DNA of 64,000 bases from Cellulomonas sp. Y8 (GTDB lineage Bacteria; Actinomycetota; Actinomycetes; Actinomycetales; Cellulomonadaceae): contig NZ_CP041203.1 in NCBI RefSeq assembly GCF_008033115.1, positions 2,666,001-2,730,000 on the forward strand, given 5' to 3'. Each line of letters begins with the position of its first letter. Within the stretch, counting starts at the first letter, position 1. This document shows, piece by piece, positions 1 through 10,906 of the stretch. The position numbers and the translations under genes are program-made. The notes under the pieces were generated by a model. It was not told where the DNA came from and ran no database searches. It was given only the letters and a program-made list of their open reading frames with translations.

Positions 1-885
1 CAGGCCGTGCAGGGCTACCTCGCGGCCGAGCAGGTCGCCACCACGCTCAAGACGAAGGCCGACGAGGCCGCCGCAGCGCAGGAGTCGGCCGCCGCCGAGG
101 CGCAGGACGCCCTGGGCGCGGCCGAGCAGGCCCAGACGGACGCCGACGCCGCGGTCGCCTCCGCGCAGACCGAGCGCGCGGGCCTCATCCAGCAGCTCGC
201 GGTCGCGCGGAACACCAGCGCCGAGGTCGAGCAGGCCCGCCAGGACCAGATCGACGCCGAGCGCCGGCAGCGCGCCGAGGCCGCCGCGCAGGCCGAGCGC
301 ACCACCGTGCCGGCCGTGAGCACGCCGGCCGCGGGCGGCGGCGGCACCCCGGCGGCCGGGGGCGGGTCGGCCGCGCCGTCGACGCCGTCCACCCCGAGCA
401 CGCCGTCGACGCCGAGCACGCCCCCGCCCGCGACGACCCCGCCGGCCACCACGCCGCCGGTGACGACGCCCCCGGTCACGACCCCGCCGGTCACGACGCC
501 GCCGCCGGTGTCCGCGAGCAAGGCGGAGACCGCGATCGCGTGGGCCCGGACCAAGCTCGGCCTGCCCTACGTCTGGGGCGGCACCGGCCCCAACGGGTAC
601 GACTGCTCCGGCCTCACCCAGGGCGCGTGGCGTGCGGCCGGCGTCAGCCTCAACCGCACGTCCCGCGACCAGTACCGCCAGGTGACCAAGATCGCGTACA
701 GCGACCTGCAGCCGGGCGACCTGGTGTTCTGGGGCACGAACAAGAACGACGCGAGCAGCGTCTACCACGTGGCTCTCTACATCGGCGGCGGCCAGATCCT
801 CGAGGCGCCGCGCGAGGGCGTCCCGGTCAAGATCTCGCCCATGCGGTACTCGAACTCGATGGCCTACGCGGGCCGGGTGGGCTGA
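1..885 (+). CDS. NlpC/P60 peptidoglycan endopeptidase, 5' end outside window
   Basis: The reading frame is open from base 1, so only the C-terminal 294 codons are present. In order they are an Ala/Glu/Gln-rich coiled coil (codons 1-100), a Gly/Pro/Ser/Thr-rich linker with TPST and TTPPV repeats (about 105-170), and a C40 (NlpC/P60) domain to the end. The catalytic Cys lies in YDCSGL (codon 202) and the His in YHVALY (codon 256). This is the RipA-like layout of actinobacterial secreted hydrolases that cut the stem peptide between D-Glu and the diamino acid; the coiled coil usually keeps the domain inactive or docks it to FtsEX. Substrate and partner are inferred from the family. The signal peptide would lie upstream of the window. 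Confidence 0.93.
   Translation, partial: QAVQGYLAAEQVATTLKTKADEAAAAQESAAAEAQDALGAAEQAQTDADAAVASAQTERAGLIQQLAVARNTSAEVEQARQDQIDAERRQRAEAAAQAERTTVPAVSTPAAGGGGTPAAGGGSAAPSTPSTPSTPSTPSTPPPATTPPATTPPVTTPPVTTPPVTTPPPVSASKAETAIAWARTKLGLPYVWGGTGPNGYDCSGLTQGAWRAAGVSLNRTSRDQYRQVTKIAYSDLQPGDLVFWGTNKNDASSVYHVALYIGGGQILEAPREGVPVKISPMRYSNSMAYAGRVG
376..510 (+). repeat. Pro/Thr-rich linker repeats
   Basis: Tandem TPS units are followed by about five TTPPV/TTPPA units inside the NlpC/P60 gene. They encode the flexible linker between the coiled coil and the catalytic domain. Such repeats change length easily by slippage. Confidence 0.8.
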
Positions 886-901
886 CCGCCGACCCCGCAC
901 C

Positions 902-950
902 ACGACGGAGGGCCCCGGAGCGCGCGCTGCGCCCCGGGGCCCTCCGTCGT
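902..950. terminator. Bidirectional terminator between NlpC/P60 gene and ppa
   Basis: A perfect 17-bp stem (902-918 with 934-950) encloses a 15-nt GC-rich loop between two convergent genes. It has no T-tract, which is common in high-GC actinobacteria. Confidence 0.75.
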
Positions 951-986
951 CCGGGTCGCCGCCCCGCGCGGGGGCGGCGGCGCGGG

Positions 987-1484
987 TCAGTGCTGGTCGT
1001 ACCCCGCGTCGATCGCGCGCTGCCGGGAGCGCTCGATCTCGGCCTCGGCCTCGGCGCGGCCGACCCAGTGGGCGCCCTCGACCGACTTGCCGGGCTCCAG
1101 GTCCTTGTAGACCTCGAAGAAGTGCTGGATCTCCAGGCGGTGGAAATCCGAGACGTCGTCGATGTCCTGGCGCCACGCGGCACGCTGGTCGCCCGTCGGC
1201 ACGCAGAGCACCTTGTCGTCGCCGCCGGCCTCGTCGCGCATGCGGAACATGCCGAGCGCGCGGCACCGGATCAGGCAGCCCGGGAACGTCGGCTCCTCGA
1301 GCAGCACCAGCGCGTCCAGCGGGTCGCCGTCCTCGCCGAGGGTGCCGTCGATGAACCCGTAGTCGTCCGGGTACCGCGTCGAGGTGAACAGCATGCGGTC
1401 CAGCCGGATCCGTCCGGTCGCATGGTCGACCTCGTACTTGTTCCGCTGGCCCTTGGGGATCTCGATCGTGACGTCGAACTCCAC
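987..1484 (-). CDS. ppa: Inorganic pyrophosphatase
   Basis: Family I soluble inorganic pyrophosphatase of 165 aa, the usual size for the actinobacterial hexameric enzyme. It hydrolyses PPi to two phosphates with Mg2+, pulling biosynthetic reactions forward in the cytoplasm. The N-terminus [18 protein letters not shown], the YPDDYGFI stretch and the signature DGDPLDALV with its metal-binding Asp residues are all present. The start is ATG with GGAGCAGG just upstream. It converges on the NlpC/P60 gene and is divergent from dacB. Confidence 0.97.
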   Translation of the reverse strand: MEFDVTIEIPKGQRNKYEVDHATGRIRLDRMLFTSTRYPDDYGFIDGTLGEDGDPLDALVLLEEPTFPGCLIRCRALGMFRMRDEAGGDDKVLCVPTGDQRAAWRQDIDDVSDFHRLEIQHFFEVYKDLEPGKSVEGAHWVGRAEAEAEIERSRQRAIDAGYDQH

Positions 1485-1581
1485 ACCTGCTCCTTCGTCT
1501 CCGCCGCCGGCGACCCTGGCGCCGCGGCGGGCAGCTGATCACGGCGGCGTGCCAGGTGCTGGCGCGTCGCCTTCAAGCCCC

Positions 1582-1587
1582 TAGTGT
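1582..1587 (+). promoter_or_regulatory. Possible -10 of dacB
   Basis: TAGTGT lies 61 nt before the dacB GTG. A start site near 1594 would give a leader of about 55 nt that carries the GGGAGG ribosome site at 1639-1644. No convincing -35 was seen. Confidence 0.35.
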
Positions 1588-1648
1588 GACGCACGGACGG
1601 CTCGGCGGTGGCCCGGGCCGGGAGAACGGGACGCGAACGGGAGGTGCG

Positions 1649-3064
1649 GTGGCGCGCGCGGGCAGGACGATCGGCGTGGCGGCGCTCGTGGTGGTGCTCG
1701 CGGGCGGGGCCTACGTCACCGCGGACGCCTACGACGTGGTGCCGGGTCTCGTGACCCTCGCGCCCGAGCCCGCCCCGGCGGCCCCGTTCCCCGAGGCGCC
1801 CGGCGCGACGACGACCGGGGCCGGTGCGACGGTGCTGGCCGACCTCGACGCCGCCACCCCCGCGCCGGACGCGGACCAGGTGCAGGCGCTGGTGCAGGGG
1901 CTCGCGGGCGACGCGCGGCTGGGTCCGACGGTCGGCGTGCTCGTCGCGGACGCGCTCACCGGCGAGGTCCTGGGGGAGCACGCGGGCGACGACGCCCGGA
2001 CCCCGGCGTCGACCGCCAAGCTCGTCACCGGCGTGGCCGCGCTGACCCGGCTCGGGGCGGACCGGACCTTCGACACCACGGTGCGCCAGGGTGCGGGGGA
2101 CCAGATCGTGCTGGTCGGCGGCGGCGACATGATGCTGGCGGCCGGCGTGGGCGACCCGGACGCCGTGAACGGCCGCGCGGGCCTCGCCGACCTCGCGGCG
2201 CTCGTCGCGGTGCAGCTGCGGCTCGCGGGCCGGGACACGGTGACGCTGGGGCTCGACGACACGCTGTTCAGCGGCCCCGCCACGGCGCCCGGCTGGGACC
2301 CCGCGGACATCGCCATGGGGTTCGTCGCGCCGGTCGCGCCGCTCGCCGTCGACATCGCGAAGATCTCCGCCGGCGAGTACCCGCCGCGGCGCGCCGACCC
2401 GGCGATGCACGCCGCCACGGAGTTCGCCGCGCGGCTGGGCGAGGCGGGGATCACGGTGACCGGCACCCCCGCGCGGGTGTCCGCGCCCGCGACCGGGGAC
2501 GTCCTCGGCGTCGTCTCCTCCGCGCCGGTGCCGGAGGTCGCGCAGTACTTCCTCGACACGTCGGACAACACGATCACCGAGGTCGTCGCCCGGATGGTCG
2601 CGCTCGACCTCGGCCTGCCGGGCAGCTTCGAGGGCGCGACCCAGGCCGTGCTGCGCACCGCGCAGACCCTGGGCGTCGACACCGCGGGCGCCACGCTGGC
2701 CGACGCCTCCGGGCTCGCCGACGGCTCGGCGCTGCCCCCGCGGATGCTGCTCGGGCTGCTCGAGCTCGTCGTCGACCCCGCGCACCCCGAGCTGCGCGAG
2801 GTCAGCAACGGCATGCCGATCGGCGGCCTGACCGGCACGCTGTCCGACCGGTTCCGCTCCGGCGACGCGACCGGGCTGGTGCGCGCCAAGACCGGCAGCC
2901 TCACGAGCGTCACCTCCCTCGCCGGCTCGGTGCTGGACGCCGACGGGCGGCTGCTGCTGTTCGTGCTCATGGCCGACCAGACCGGGGCGGTCGGCCAGTA
3001 CCAGCCGCGGCAGGCGCTCGACGGGTTCGTCTCGCAGCTCGCGGGGTGCGGCTGCCGCGGGTGA
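1649..3064 (+). CDS. dacB: D-alanyl-D-alanine carboxypeptidase/endopeptidase (PBP4 type)
   Basis: Peptidase family S13 protein of 471 aa. An N-terminal hydrophobic segment (about residues 7-27) is a signal anchor or signal peptide. The active-site Ser-x-x-Lys is in TPASTAKLVTG, the SxN motif is in DTSDNTITE, and the KTG box is in RAKTGSLTS. These enzymes trim D-Ala from peptidoglycan stem peptides or cut cross-links outside the membrane. The start is GTG at 1649, 5 nt after GGGAGG; an upstream in-frame start at 1556 would add 31 residues with no signal-like character. Two MPs before the TGA the C-terminus is Cys/Gly rich (GCGCRG). Confidence 0.93.
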   Translation: MARAGRTIGVAALVVVLAGGAYVTADAYDVVPGLVTLAPEPAPAAPFPEAPGATTTGAGATVLADLDAATPAPDADQVQALVQGLAGDARLGPTVGVLVADALTGEVLGEHAGDDARTPASTAKLVTGVAALTRLGADRTFDTTVRQGAGDQIVLVGGGDMMLAAGVGDPDAVNGRAGLADLAALVAVQLRLAGRDTVTLGLDDTLFSGPATAPGWDPADIAMGFVAPVAPLAVDIAKISAGEYPPRRADPAMHAATEFAARLGEAGITVTGTPARVSAPATGDVLGVVSSAPVPEVAQYFLDTSDNTITEVVARMVALDLGLPGSFEGATQAVLRTAQTLGVDTAGATLADASGLADGSALPPRMLLGLLELVVDPAHPELREVSNGMPIGGLTGTLSDRFRSGDATGLVRAKTGSLTSVTSLAGSVLDADGRLLLFVLMADQTGAVGQYQPRQALDGFVSQLAGCGCRG

Positions 3065-3096
3065 CGCCGTCCGGCGACCCCGCGCGGCCGCGTGGT

Positions 3097-3102
3097 TACG
3101 GT
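3097..3102 (+). promoter_or_regulatory. -10 of a leaderless transcript (DUF2342 gene)
   Basis: TACGGT ends 6 nt before the GTG at 3109, so transcription should begin at or next to the start codon. This supports that start. Confidence 0.55.
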
Positions 3103-3108
3103 GGGCGG

Positions 3109-4182
3109 GTGCAGCCGGCCGTGGACTGGGACCTGGCCGCCCGGCTCGCCGCGCGCGCGGTGCGGTCCGGGCCCGCCGCCACGCGCGCCGAGCGGGCCGC
3201 GGTCGTCGCCGACCTGCGCGCCGCGGCGCCCGTCGCGGCCGAGCACGTCGCGCGCATCACCCGGATGGCGCCCGCCCACCCGGCCGCTCCCGCGCACGAC
3301 GTCCGGGTGGTCGACCGCGCGTCCTGGGCGCGCGCCAACGTGCGGGCGCTGGAGGGCCTGACCGCGCGGGTCGGGGTGCCCGCCGACCGGGGGCTGCGCG
3401 GCGCGGCCGGCGCCGGGCAGGTCGCCGCGGTCCTCGGGCTGCTGTCGGGGGCCGTGCTGGGCCAGTACGACCCCTGGGGCGGCCGGGGCACGCTGCTGCT
3501 CGTCGCGCCCAACGTGCTGGCGGTCGAGCGCGCGCTCGGGGTCGACCCCGCGGACTTCCGGCTCTGGGTGACGCTGCACGAGCAGACGCACGCCCAGCAG
3601 TTCGCGTCCGCGCCCTGGCTGGCGGGCCACCTGAGCGACCGGCTGCGGGTGCTGCTCGCGGAGGAGGGGTCCCGGCCGCGGTGGCCGTGGTCGGGCCGGG
3701 GGGACGGGACGGACGGGGCCGACGCGGCGGACGGCGACGCCGGCGACGACGACCCGTCGGGCGACGCGGGTGCCGCGGCGCGCGGGGGTCGGCCGCGCTC
3801 GCTGCTCGACCTGCTCGACCCCCGCCAGCGCGTCGTGCTCGACGAGGTCGGCGCGGTCATGGCGCTGCTCGAGGGGCACGCCGACGTGACGATGGACGCG
3901 GTCGGCCGCGCGGTCGTGCCGTCCGTGCGGCGCATCCGGCGCCGGTTCGAGGCCCGCCGCGACGGCGCCGCCGGCACGGGCGGCATGCGGAAGGCGCTGC
4001 GGGCCGTGCTCGGCATGGACGTGAAGCTCGCCCAGTACCGCGACGGCGCGGCGTTCGTGCGCGGGGTGCGCCGCCGGGTCGGCACCGACGGGCTGAACGC
4101 GGTGTGGGCGGAGGCGGACGCGCTGCCGTCGGCCGCCGAGATCGCGGACCCGGCCGCCTGGGTGCGCCGGGTGCACGGCTGA
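3109..4182 (+). CDS. Zinc-dependent metalloprotease-like protein (DUF2342, F420-associated)
   Basis: A 357-aa protein of the actinobacterial DUF2342 family, often named coenzyme F420 biosynthesis-associated protein. It has an HExxH zinc motif in [11 protein letters not shown] (about residue 160), followed by a low-complexity Asp/Gly/Ala insert (about residues 200-225) and a conserved C-terminal half containing [11 protein letters not shown], where the His and Asp could complete the metal site. Biochemical function is not established for the family. It sits 1 nt before tilS and is probably co-transcribed with tilS and hpt, a common actinobacterial arrangement. Confidence 0.85.
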   Translation: MQPAVDWDLAARLAARAVRSGPAATRAERAAVVADLRAAAPVAAEHVARITRMAPAHPAAPAHDVRVVDRASWARANVRALEGLTARVGVPADRGLRGAAGAGQVAAVLGLLSGAVLGQYDPWGGRGTLLLVAPNVLAVERALGVDPADFRLWVTLHEQTHAQQFASAPWLAGHLSDRLRVLLAEEGSRPRWPWSGRGDGTDGADAADGDAGDDDPSGDAGAAARGGRPRSLLDLLDPRQRVVLDEVGAVMALLEGHADVTMDAVGRAVVPSVRRIRRRFEARRDGAAGTGGMRKALRAVLGMDVKLAQYRDGAAFVRGVRRRVGTDGLNAVWAEADALPSAAEIADPAAWVRRVHG

Positions 4183-4183
4183 C

Positions 4184-5305
4184 GTGGCGCGCCTCGACCC
4201 CGCGGTCGCGGCCGTGCGCGGCGCCGTCGCGGCCGCGCTCGCGGACCTGCCGGCCGGCGCGCGGGTGCTGGTCGCGTGCTCCGGGGGCCCCGACTCGCTG
4301 GCGCTCGCGGCCGCGGCGGCGTTCGCCGCGGCGTCGGCCGCGCGCCGGGGCGAGCCCGGGTGGCGGGTCGGGGCGGTCGTCGTCGACCACCGTCTGCAGC
4401 CCGGCAGCGCCGCGGTGGCGGCCCGGGCCGCGGCCGGCTGCCGGGCGCTGGGCCTGGACCCGGTCGCGGTGGTGGCGGTCGACGCGACGGCCGGCGCGGG
4501 CAGCGGCGGGCCGGAGGCGGCCGCGCGGGACGCCCGGTACGCGGCGCTGGAGGCCGAGGCCGCGCGGCTCGGGGCCGCGGCCGTGCTGCTCGGCCACACC
4601 CGCGACGACCAGGCCGAGGGCGTGCTGCTCGGCCTGGCCCGGGGCTCCGGGGGGCGGTCGCTCGCCGGGATGCCTGCCGTCCGCGGGCTGCTGCGGAGAC
4701 CCCTGCTCGGGGTGTCCCGGGCCGAGACGCTCGCCGCGTGCGCCGCCGAGGGGCTGGACCCGTGGCACGACCCCACCAACACGCCCGCCGACGGGGACGC
4801 CGGGGCGCCCGCCCGGTCCCGGGTGCGCGCCCGGGTGCTGCCCGTGCTGGAGCGGGAGCTCGGCCCGGGGGTGGCCGCGGCGCTGGCGCGCTCGGCGGAG
4901 CTGCTGCGCGAGGACGCGGACGCGCTGGACGCCCTGGCGGCGGACCTGCTGGCCCGCGCGGAGGCGGAGGACGGCGCCCCCGGCCTCGTCCTCGACGCCG
5001 CCGTCCTCGCCGCCGCGCCCGCCGCCCTGCGGCACCGCGCGCTCCGGGCCGCCGCCGTCCGCGCGGGCGCCCCCGCCGGCTCGGTCACCCGGGCGCACGT
5101 CACCGCGGTCGCCGCGCTCGTGACCCACTGGCGCGGCCAGGGCCCGGTCCACCTGCCCGGGCGCGTGGCGGCGTCCCGCGCGTGTGGCAGGCTTGCGCTG
5201 CGCGCAGCAGCCCCGTCGACCGACCCGGACGACGTCGTGCGCGCGCGGGTCCGGGCGCAGCGCCGGGCCGTCGAGCCGGACGACGAGGGAGACCCGCAGC
5301 GGTGA
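4184..5305 (+). CDS. tilS: tRNA(Ile)-lysidine synthetase
   Basis: ATP-dependent enzyme of 373 aa that turns C34 of tRNA-Ile(CAU) into lysidine so that it reads AUA. The N-terminal PP-loop is SGGPDSLAL (residues 33-41), followed by [11 protein letters not shown] and [20 protein letters not shown], which are typical of TilS. The C-terminal part is shorter than in E. coli TilS, as in other actinobacteria. It starts with GTG 1 nt after the DUF2342 stop, and its TGA overlaps the hpt GTG (GTGA at 5302-5305). Confidence 0.95.
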   Translation: MARLDPAVAAVRGAVAAALADLPAGARVLVACSGGPDSLALAAAAAFAAASAARRGEPGWRVGAVVVDHRLQPGSAAVAARAAAGCRALGLDPVAVVAVDATAGAGSGGPEAAARDARYAALEAEAARLGAAAVLLGHTRDDQAEGVLLGLARGSGGRSLAGMPAVRGLLRRPLLGVSRAETLAACAAEGLDPWHDPTNTPADGDAGAPARSRVRARVLPVLERELGPGVAAALARSAELLREDADALDALAADLLARAEAEDGAPGLVLDAAVLAAAPAALRHRALRAAAVRAGAPAGSVTRAHVTAVAALVTHWRGQGPVHLPGRVAASRACGRLALRAAAPSTDPDDVVRARVRAQRRAVEPDDEGDPQR

Positions 5306-5856
5306 ACGTGGAGGACATGGGCGCGGACCTGGAGCGGGTGCTCCTGACCGAGGAGCAGCTCGGGACCCGCCTGGACGAGATCGCGGCCCGGATCGACGAG
5401 GACTACGCCGGCCGGGAGATCCTGCTCGTCGGCGTGCTCAAGGGCGCCGTCATGGTGATGGCCGACCTGGCCCGCCGGATCAGCACCCCGCTCGCGATGG
5501 ACTGGATGGCGGTGTCGTCCTACGGCTCCGGCACCAAGTCGTCCGGCGTCGTGCGGATCCTCAAGGACCTGGACGCCGACCTGACCGGGCGGCACGTGCT
5601 GATCGTCGAGGACATCATCGACTCCGGCCTGACGCTGTCGTGGCTGCTCGCGAACCTGCGGAGCCGCGGTCCGGCGTCGGTCGAGATCGCGACGATGCTG
5701 CGCAAGCCCGAGGCCGCCAAGGTCGAGGTGGACGTGCGCTACGTCGGGTTCGACATCCCGAACGAGTTCGTCGTCGGCTACGGCCTCGACTACGCCGAGA
5801 AGTACCGCAACCTGCCGTGCGTCGGCACCCTGGCGCCGCACGTCTACTCGTCCTGA
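5302..5856 (+). CDS. hpt: Hypoxanthine phosphoribosyltransferase
   Basis: A 184-aa purine salvage enzyme that makes IMP or GMP from hypoxanthine or guanine plus PRPP. The PRPP-binding loop is [14 protein letters not shown] (about residues 100-113), the catalytic flexible loop is [11 protein letters not shown], and [20 protein letters not shown] near the C-terminus matches the base-binding region. The GTG start overlaps the tilS stop, so the two are translationally coupled. The tilS-hpt-ftsH order is conserved in actinobacteria and firmicutes. Confidence 0.96.
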   Translation: MNVEDMGADLERVLLTEEQLGTRLDEIAARIDEDYAGREILLVGVLKGAVMVMADLARRISTPLAMDWMAVSSYGSGTKSSGVVRILKDLDADLTGRHVLIVEDIIDSGLTLSWLLANLRSRGPASVEIATMLRKPEAAKVEVDVRYVGFDIPNEFVVGYGLDYAEKYRNLPCVGTLAPHVYSS

Positions 5857-5862
5857 CCGCGG

Positions 5863-5891
5863 CAGGGCGCGCAGGGGCGCGTCCCGCCCTG
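5863..5891 (+). terminator. Weak hairpin after hpt
   Basis: CAGGGCG (5863-5869) pairs with CGCCCTG (5885-5891) around a GC-rich loop directly after the hpt stop. It could be a terminator or attenuator before the ftsH promoter. Confidence 0.4.
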
Positions 5892-5925
5892 GGCGAACAC
5901 GGGCCGTGCGGCCAGGTTCGGCGTG

Positions 5926-5931
5926 TAACTT
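5926..5931 (+). promoter_or_regulatory. Possible -10 of ftsH
   Basis: TAACTT is preceded by GTG (GTGTAACTT). It would place transcription start near 5938 and give a leader of about 50 nt that includes GGAGGG and a hairpin. The -35 is not obvious. Confidence 0.4.
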
Positions 5932-5954
5932 CTGAAGACTCCACCCCTGCGACC

Positions 5955-5986
5955 GGAGGGACGAGGGGGCCTGCCCCCGTCTGCCC
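5955..5986 (+). promoter_or_regulatory. ftsH ribosome site separated from start by a hairpin
   Basis: GGAGGG (5955-5960) lies 26 nt before the ATG, which is too far for normal use. A tight GGGGGC-CT-GCCCCC hairpin (5965-5978) between them would shorten the effective spacing to about 12 nt when folded. Confidence 0.4.
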
Positions 5987-8014
<2,028 letters not shown>

Positions 8015-8016
8015 CG

Positions 8017-8619
8017 GTGGCGGCCGACGGCCGCGGCCGGCGCCGCGAGGTCCCGCCCTACGACGCCGCGCGCGCCGAGGCGGCGATCCGGGAGCTGCTG
8101 CTCGCGGTGGGGGAGGACCCCGAGCGCGAGGGGCTCCGGGACACCCCGGCCCGCGTAGCCCGGGCGTACCAGGAGATCTTCGCGGGGCTGCGCCAGGACC
8201 CGCACGACGTGCTGAGCGCGACGTTCGACATCGGGCACGAGGAGATGGTCCTGGTCAAGGACATCGAGGTGTACTCGACCTGCGAGCACCACCTCGTGCC
8301 GTTCCACGGCGTCGCGCACATCGGCTACATCCCGGGCCAGTCAGGCAAGGTCACCGGCCTGAGCAAGCTCGCCCGGCTCGTCGACGTGTACGCGCGGCGG
8401 CCGCAGGTGCAGGAGCGGATGACGGGCGAGATCGCCGACGCGATGGTCGAGGTGCTCGAACCGCGCGGCGTGCTCGTCGTCGTCGAGTGCGAGCACCTGT
8501 GCATGTCGATGCGCGGCGTGCGCAAGCCCGGCTCCCGCACCGTGACGTCCGCGGTGCGCGGGCAGATGCGGGACCCGGCCACCCGGGCCGAGGCGATGAG
8601 CCTCGTCCTCGGCCGCTGA
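8017..8619 (+). CDS. folE: GTP cyclohydrolase I
   Basis: First enzyme of tetrahydrofolate synthesis, converting GTP to 7,8-dihydroneopterin triphosphate. The 200-aa product carries the zinc ligands and active site in [12 protein letters not shown] and [12 protein letters not shown], plus the conserved [21 protein letters not shown] stretch. The GTG at 8017 is 2 nt after ftsH; longer frames upstream only read through ftsH in another phase. It is followed by folP and the folB-folK fusion, so three consecutive genes cover most of the pterin branch. Confidence 0.97.
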   Translation: MAADGRGRRREVPPYDAARAEAAIRELLLAVGEDPEREGLRDTPARVARAYQEIFAGLRQDPHDVLSATFDIGHEEMVLVKDIEVYSTCEHHLVPFHGVAHIGYIPGQSGKVTGLSKLARLVDVYARRPQVQERMTGEIADAMVEVLEPRGVLVVVECEHLCMSMRGVRKPGSRTVTSAVRGQMRDPATRAEAMSLVLGR

Positions 8620-8659
8620 GGGGCCCGGAGCCCGTTCCCGTGCGCCCCGGTCGACCGCC

Positions 8660-8665
8660 TAGGCT
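8660..8665 (+). promoter_or_regulatory. -10 of a leaderless transcript (folP)
   Basis: TAGGCT ends 7 nt before the folP GTG (8673). It suggests an internal promoter within the folate run. Confidence 0.55.
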
Positions 8666-8672
8666 GACGGAC

Positions 8673-9557
8673 GTGCGTCCCCCCTCGCCGCTCCCGCCCG
8701 CGCCGACCGCCGCCGGTCGTGCGGGCCGGACCCTGGTCATGGGGGTGGTGAACGTGACGCCCGACTCGTTCTCGGACGGCGGGCGGTGGTTCGCGCCCGA
8801 CGCCGCGGTGGCCCACGGGCTGGCGCTGCTCGCCGACGGGGCGGACCTGCTCGACGTCGGCGGCGAGTCGACCCGGCCGGGCGCCGCGCGGGTGCCGGTG
8901 GCCGAGGAGCTCGACCGGGTGCTGCCCGTGGTCCGCGAGCTCGCGTCCCGCGGCGCGGCGGTCAGCGTCGACACCACGCGCGCGGAGGTGGCCGAGGCCG
9001 CCGTCGCGGCGGGCGCCGTGGTCGTCAACGACGTGTCCGGCGGCCTGGCCGACCCGGAGATCCGCGGCGTCGTCGCCCGCACCGGCGTGGTGTACGTGGC
9101 GATGCACTGGCGCGGGCACGCCGACGTCATGGACTCGCTGGCGGAGTACGACGACGTCGTGGCCGACGTCCGGCGCGAGCTCGCGGACCGGGTCGCCGAG
9201 CTGCGCGCGGCCGGGGTCGCCGACCACCAGGTCGTGCTCGACCCGGGGCTCGGGTTCGCCAAGCCGGGCTCCGCGAACTGGCCGCTGCTCGCGCGGCTGC
9301 CGGAGCTCGTCGCCGACGGGTTCCCGGTGCTGGTCGGCGCGTCCCGCAAGCGGTTCCTCGGCCACCTGCTGGCCGGCGAGGACGGCGTGCCGGTCCCCCC
9401 GGAGCAGCGGGACGCGGCGACCGCGGCGGTGTCCGCGCTCGCCGCCGCGTCCGGGGCGTGGTGCGTGCGGGTGCACGAGGTACGGGGTACGGCCGACGCG
9501 GTGCGCGTCGCGGCCCGGTGGAGGGCGGCGGCGCCGTCCGGGGAGGACGAGGGATGA
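8673..9557 (+). CDS. folP: Dihydropteroate synthase
   Basis: Joins p-aminobenzoate to 6-hydroxymethyl-dihydropterin diphosphate and is the sulfonamide target. The 294-aa TIM-barrel shows VMGVVNVTPDSFSDGG (residues 24-39), LLDVGGESTRPGA, the conserved Asp in VLDPGLGFAK and the GASRKRFLG loop. The GTG start is set by the -10 box 7 nt upstream and by the conserved N-terminus. Its stop overlaps the folB-folK start (ATGA, 9554-9557). Confidence 0.97.
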   Translation: MRPPSPLPPAPTAAGRAGRTLVMGVVNVTPDSFSDGGRWFAPDAAVAHGLALLADGADLLDVGGESTRPGAARVPVAEELDRVLPVVRELASRGAAVSVDTTRAEVAEAAVAAGAVVVNDVSGGLADPEIRGVVARTGVVYVAMHWRGHADVMDSLAEYDDVVADVRRELADRVAELRAAGVADHQVVLDPGLGFAKPGSANWPLLARLPELVADGFPVLVGASRKRFLGHLLAGEDGVPVPPEQRDAATAAVSALAAASGAWCVRVHEVRGTADAVRVAARWRAAAPSGEDEG

Positions 9558-10906
9558 GCGACGAGGCGGACGTGCCCGGGCGGGACGGCCACCGGCTGGA
9601 CCGGATCCGGCTGACCGGCGTCACGGCGACCGGCTACCACGGGGTGTTCGAGCACGAGCGCCGCGAGGGGCAGACGTTCGTGGCCGACGTGGTCGCGCAC
9701 CTCGACACCCGGCGGGCCGCGGCGACCGACGACCTGCGGCACACCCTCAACTACGGCGTGCTCGCCGAGCAGGTCGTGACGGTGCTCGCGGGCGAGCCCG
9801 CGGACCTGGTCGAGACGGTCGCCGAGCGGATCGCCGCGACCGTGCTCGCGCACCCGCAGGTGCAGTGCGTCGACGTCGCCGTGCACAAGCCCCAGGCGCC
9901 GATCACCGTGCCGTTCGGCGACGTGGTCGTGGAGGTGCGCCGGGACCGGACGTGGCTGCCCGCCGCGGAGCCGGTGCCGGACGACGCGCCGCGGTGGCTG
10001 CCGGAGGGGGCCGGCGCGCCGGCGCTGCCCGCGGCCGTGCCCGCGCCGGTGCCCCCGACGGCGCCGGCCGAGCCCGTCGCGCCCGGGGCCACCGCCGTCC
10101 TGCCGCTCGCCGCGGTGCCCGTGCCCGGCGACCTCGACCTGCCGCCGGCGCCCCCCGGTCCCGTGCCGAGCGACCCGGCGGACGCCTGGGACGCCGACGA
10201 GGTGGTCGAGGCCGAGCTGGTGCAGGACGCCCTGGACGCCGCGCCGGACGCCCCGGTCGAGGTCGTGCTGGCCATCGGCTCGAACCTGGGCGCGGCGCAG
10301 GACACGCTGCGCGACGCCGTCGCCGACCTGGCCGCCGTCCCGGGCCTGGAGGTGCTCGACGTGTCGGCCCTGGCGCGCACCGCGCCCGTCGGCGGCCCGG
10401 AGCAGCCCGACTTCCTCAACGCGGTGCTGATCGCCCGCACCACGCTGTCGCCCCGCGACCTGCTCCGCGCGACCTCCGAGGTCGAGCGGCGGCACGGGCG
10501 CGAGCGCCTCGTGCACTGGGGTCCGCGCACCCTCGACGTCGACATCATCGTGTACGGCGACGTCTCGGCCGTGACCGACGACCTGGAGCTGCCGCACCCC
10601 CGGGCCCACGAGCGGGCGTTCGTGCTGCAGCCGTGGGCGCAGGTGCAGCCGGACGCCGTGCTGCACGGCCTCGGCGGCGGACCCGTCGCGCAGCTCGCCG
10701 CCACGGCGCCCGACCGGGACGGGGTCCGCTGGCTCGCGCTCGACTGGCTGACCGCGCCGGTGCTGGCCGCGCAGCCCGACCCGGGCGGCGCGGGCGACGA
10801 CGACGGCGCCGCGGGCGACCGGCTCGGCGGCGACCCGCTCGGCGGCGGGCCCGTCGCGTGGGCCGACCCGCCGGGCGGCACCCGCACCGGGCGGCAGGAC
10901 CCCTGA
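9554..10906 (+). CDS. folB-folK: Dihydroneopterin aldolase / HPPK fusion
   Basis: A 450-aa bifunctional folate enzyme. Residues 15-132 are FolB (GVTATGYHGVFEHER, then TLNYGVLAEQV and HKPQAPI). Residues 133-235 are a long Ala/Pro-rich linker with no recognisable fold. Residues 236-385 are FolK, the pyrophosphokinase, with AIGSNLG, FLNAVLIA and the signature GPRTLDVDIIVYGD. A Gly/Asp tail of about 45 residues follows. FolB makes 6-hydroxymethyl-dihydropterin and FolK activates it for FolP, so the fusion joins consecutive steps. Fused FolB-FolK is known in actinobacteria; the length of this linker is notable. Confidence 0.96.
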   Translation: MSDEADVPGRDGHRLDRIRLTGVTATGYHGVFEHERREGQTFVADVVAHLDTRRAAATDDLRHTLNYGVLAEQVVTVLAGEPADLVETVAERIAATVLAHPQVQCVDVAVHKPQAPITVPFGDVVVEVRRDRTWLPAAEPVPDDAPRWLPEGAGAPALPAAVPAPVPPTAPAEPVAPGATAVLPLAAVPVPGDLDLPPAPPGPVPSDPADAWDADEVVEAELVQDALDAAPDAPVEVVLAIGSNLGAAQDTLRDAVADLAAVPGLEVLDVSALARTAPVGGPEQPDFLNAVLIARTTLSPRDLLRATSEVERRHGRERLVHWGPRTLDVDIIVYGDVSAVTDDLELPHPRAHERAFVLQPWAQVQPDAVLHGLGGGPVAQLAATAPDRDGVRWLALDWLTAPVLAAQPDPGGAGDDDGAAGDRLGGDPLGGGPVAWADPPGGTRTGRQDP

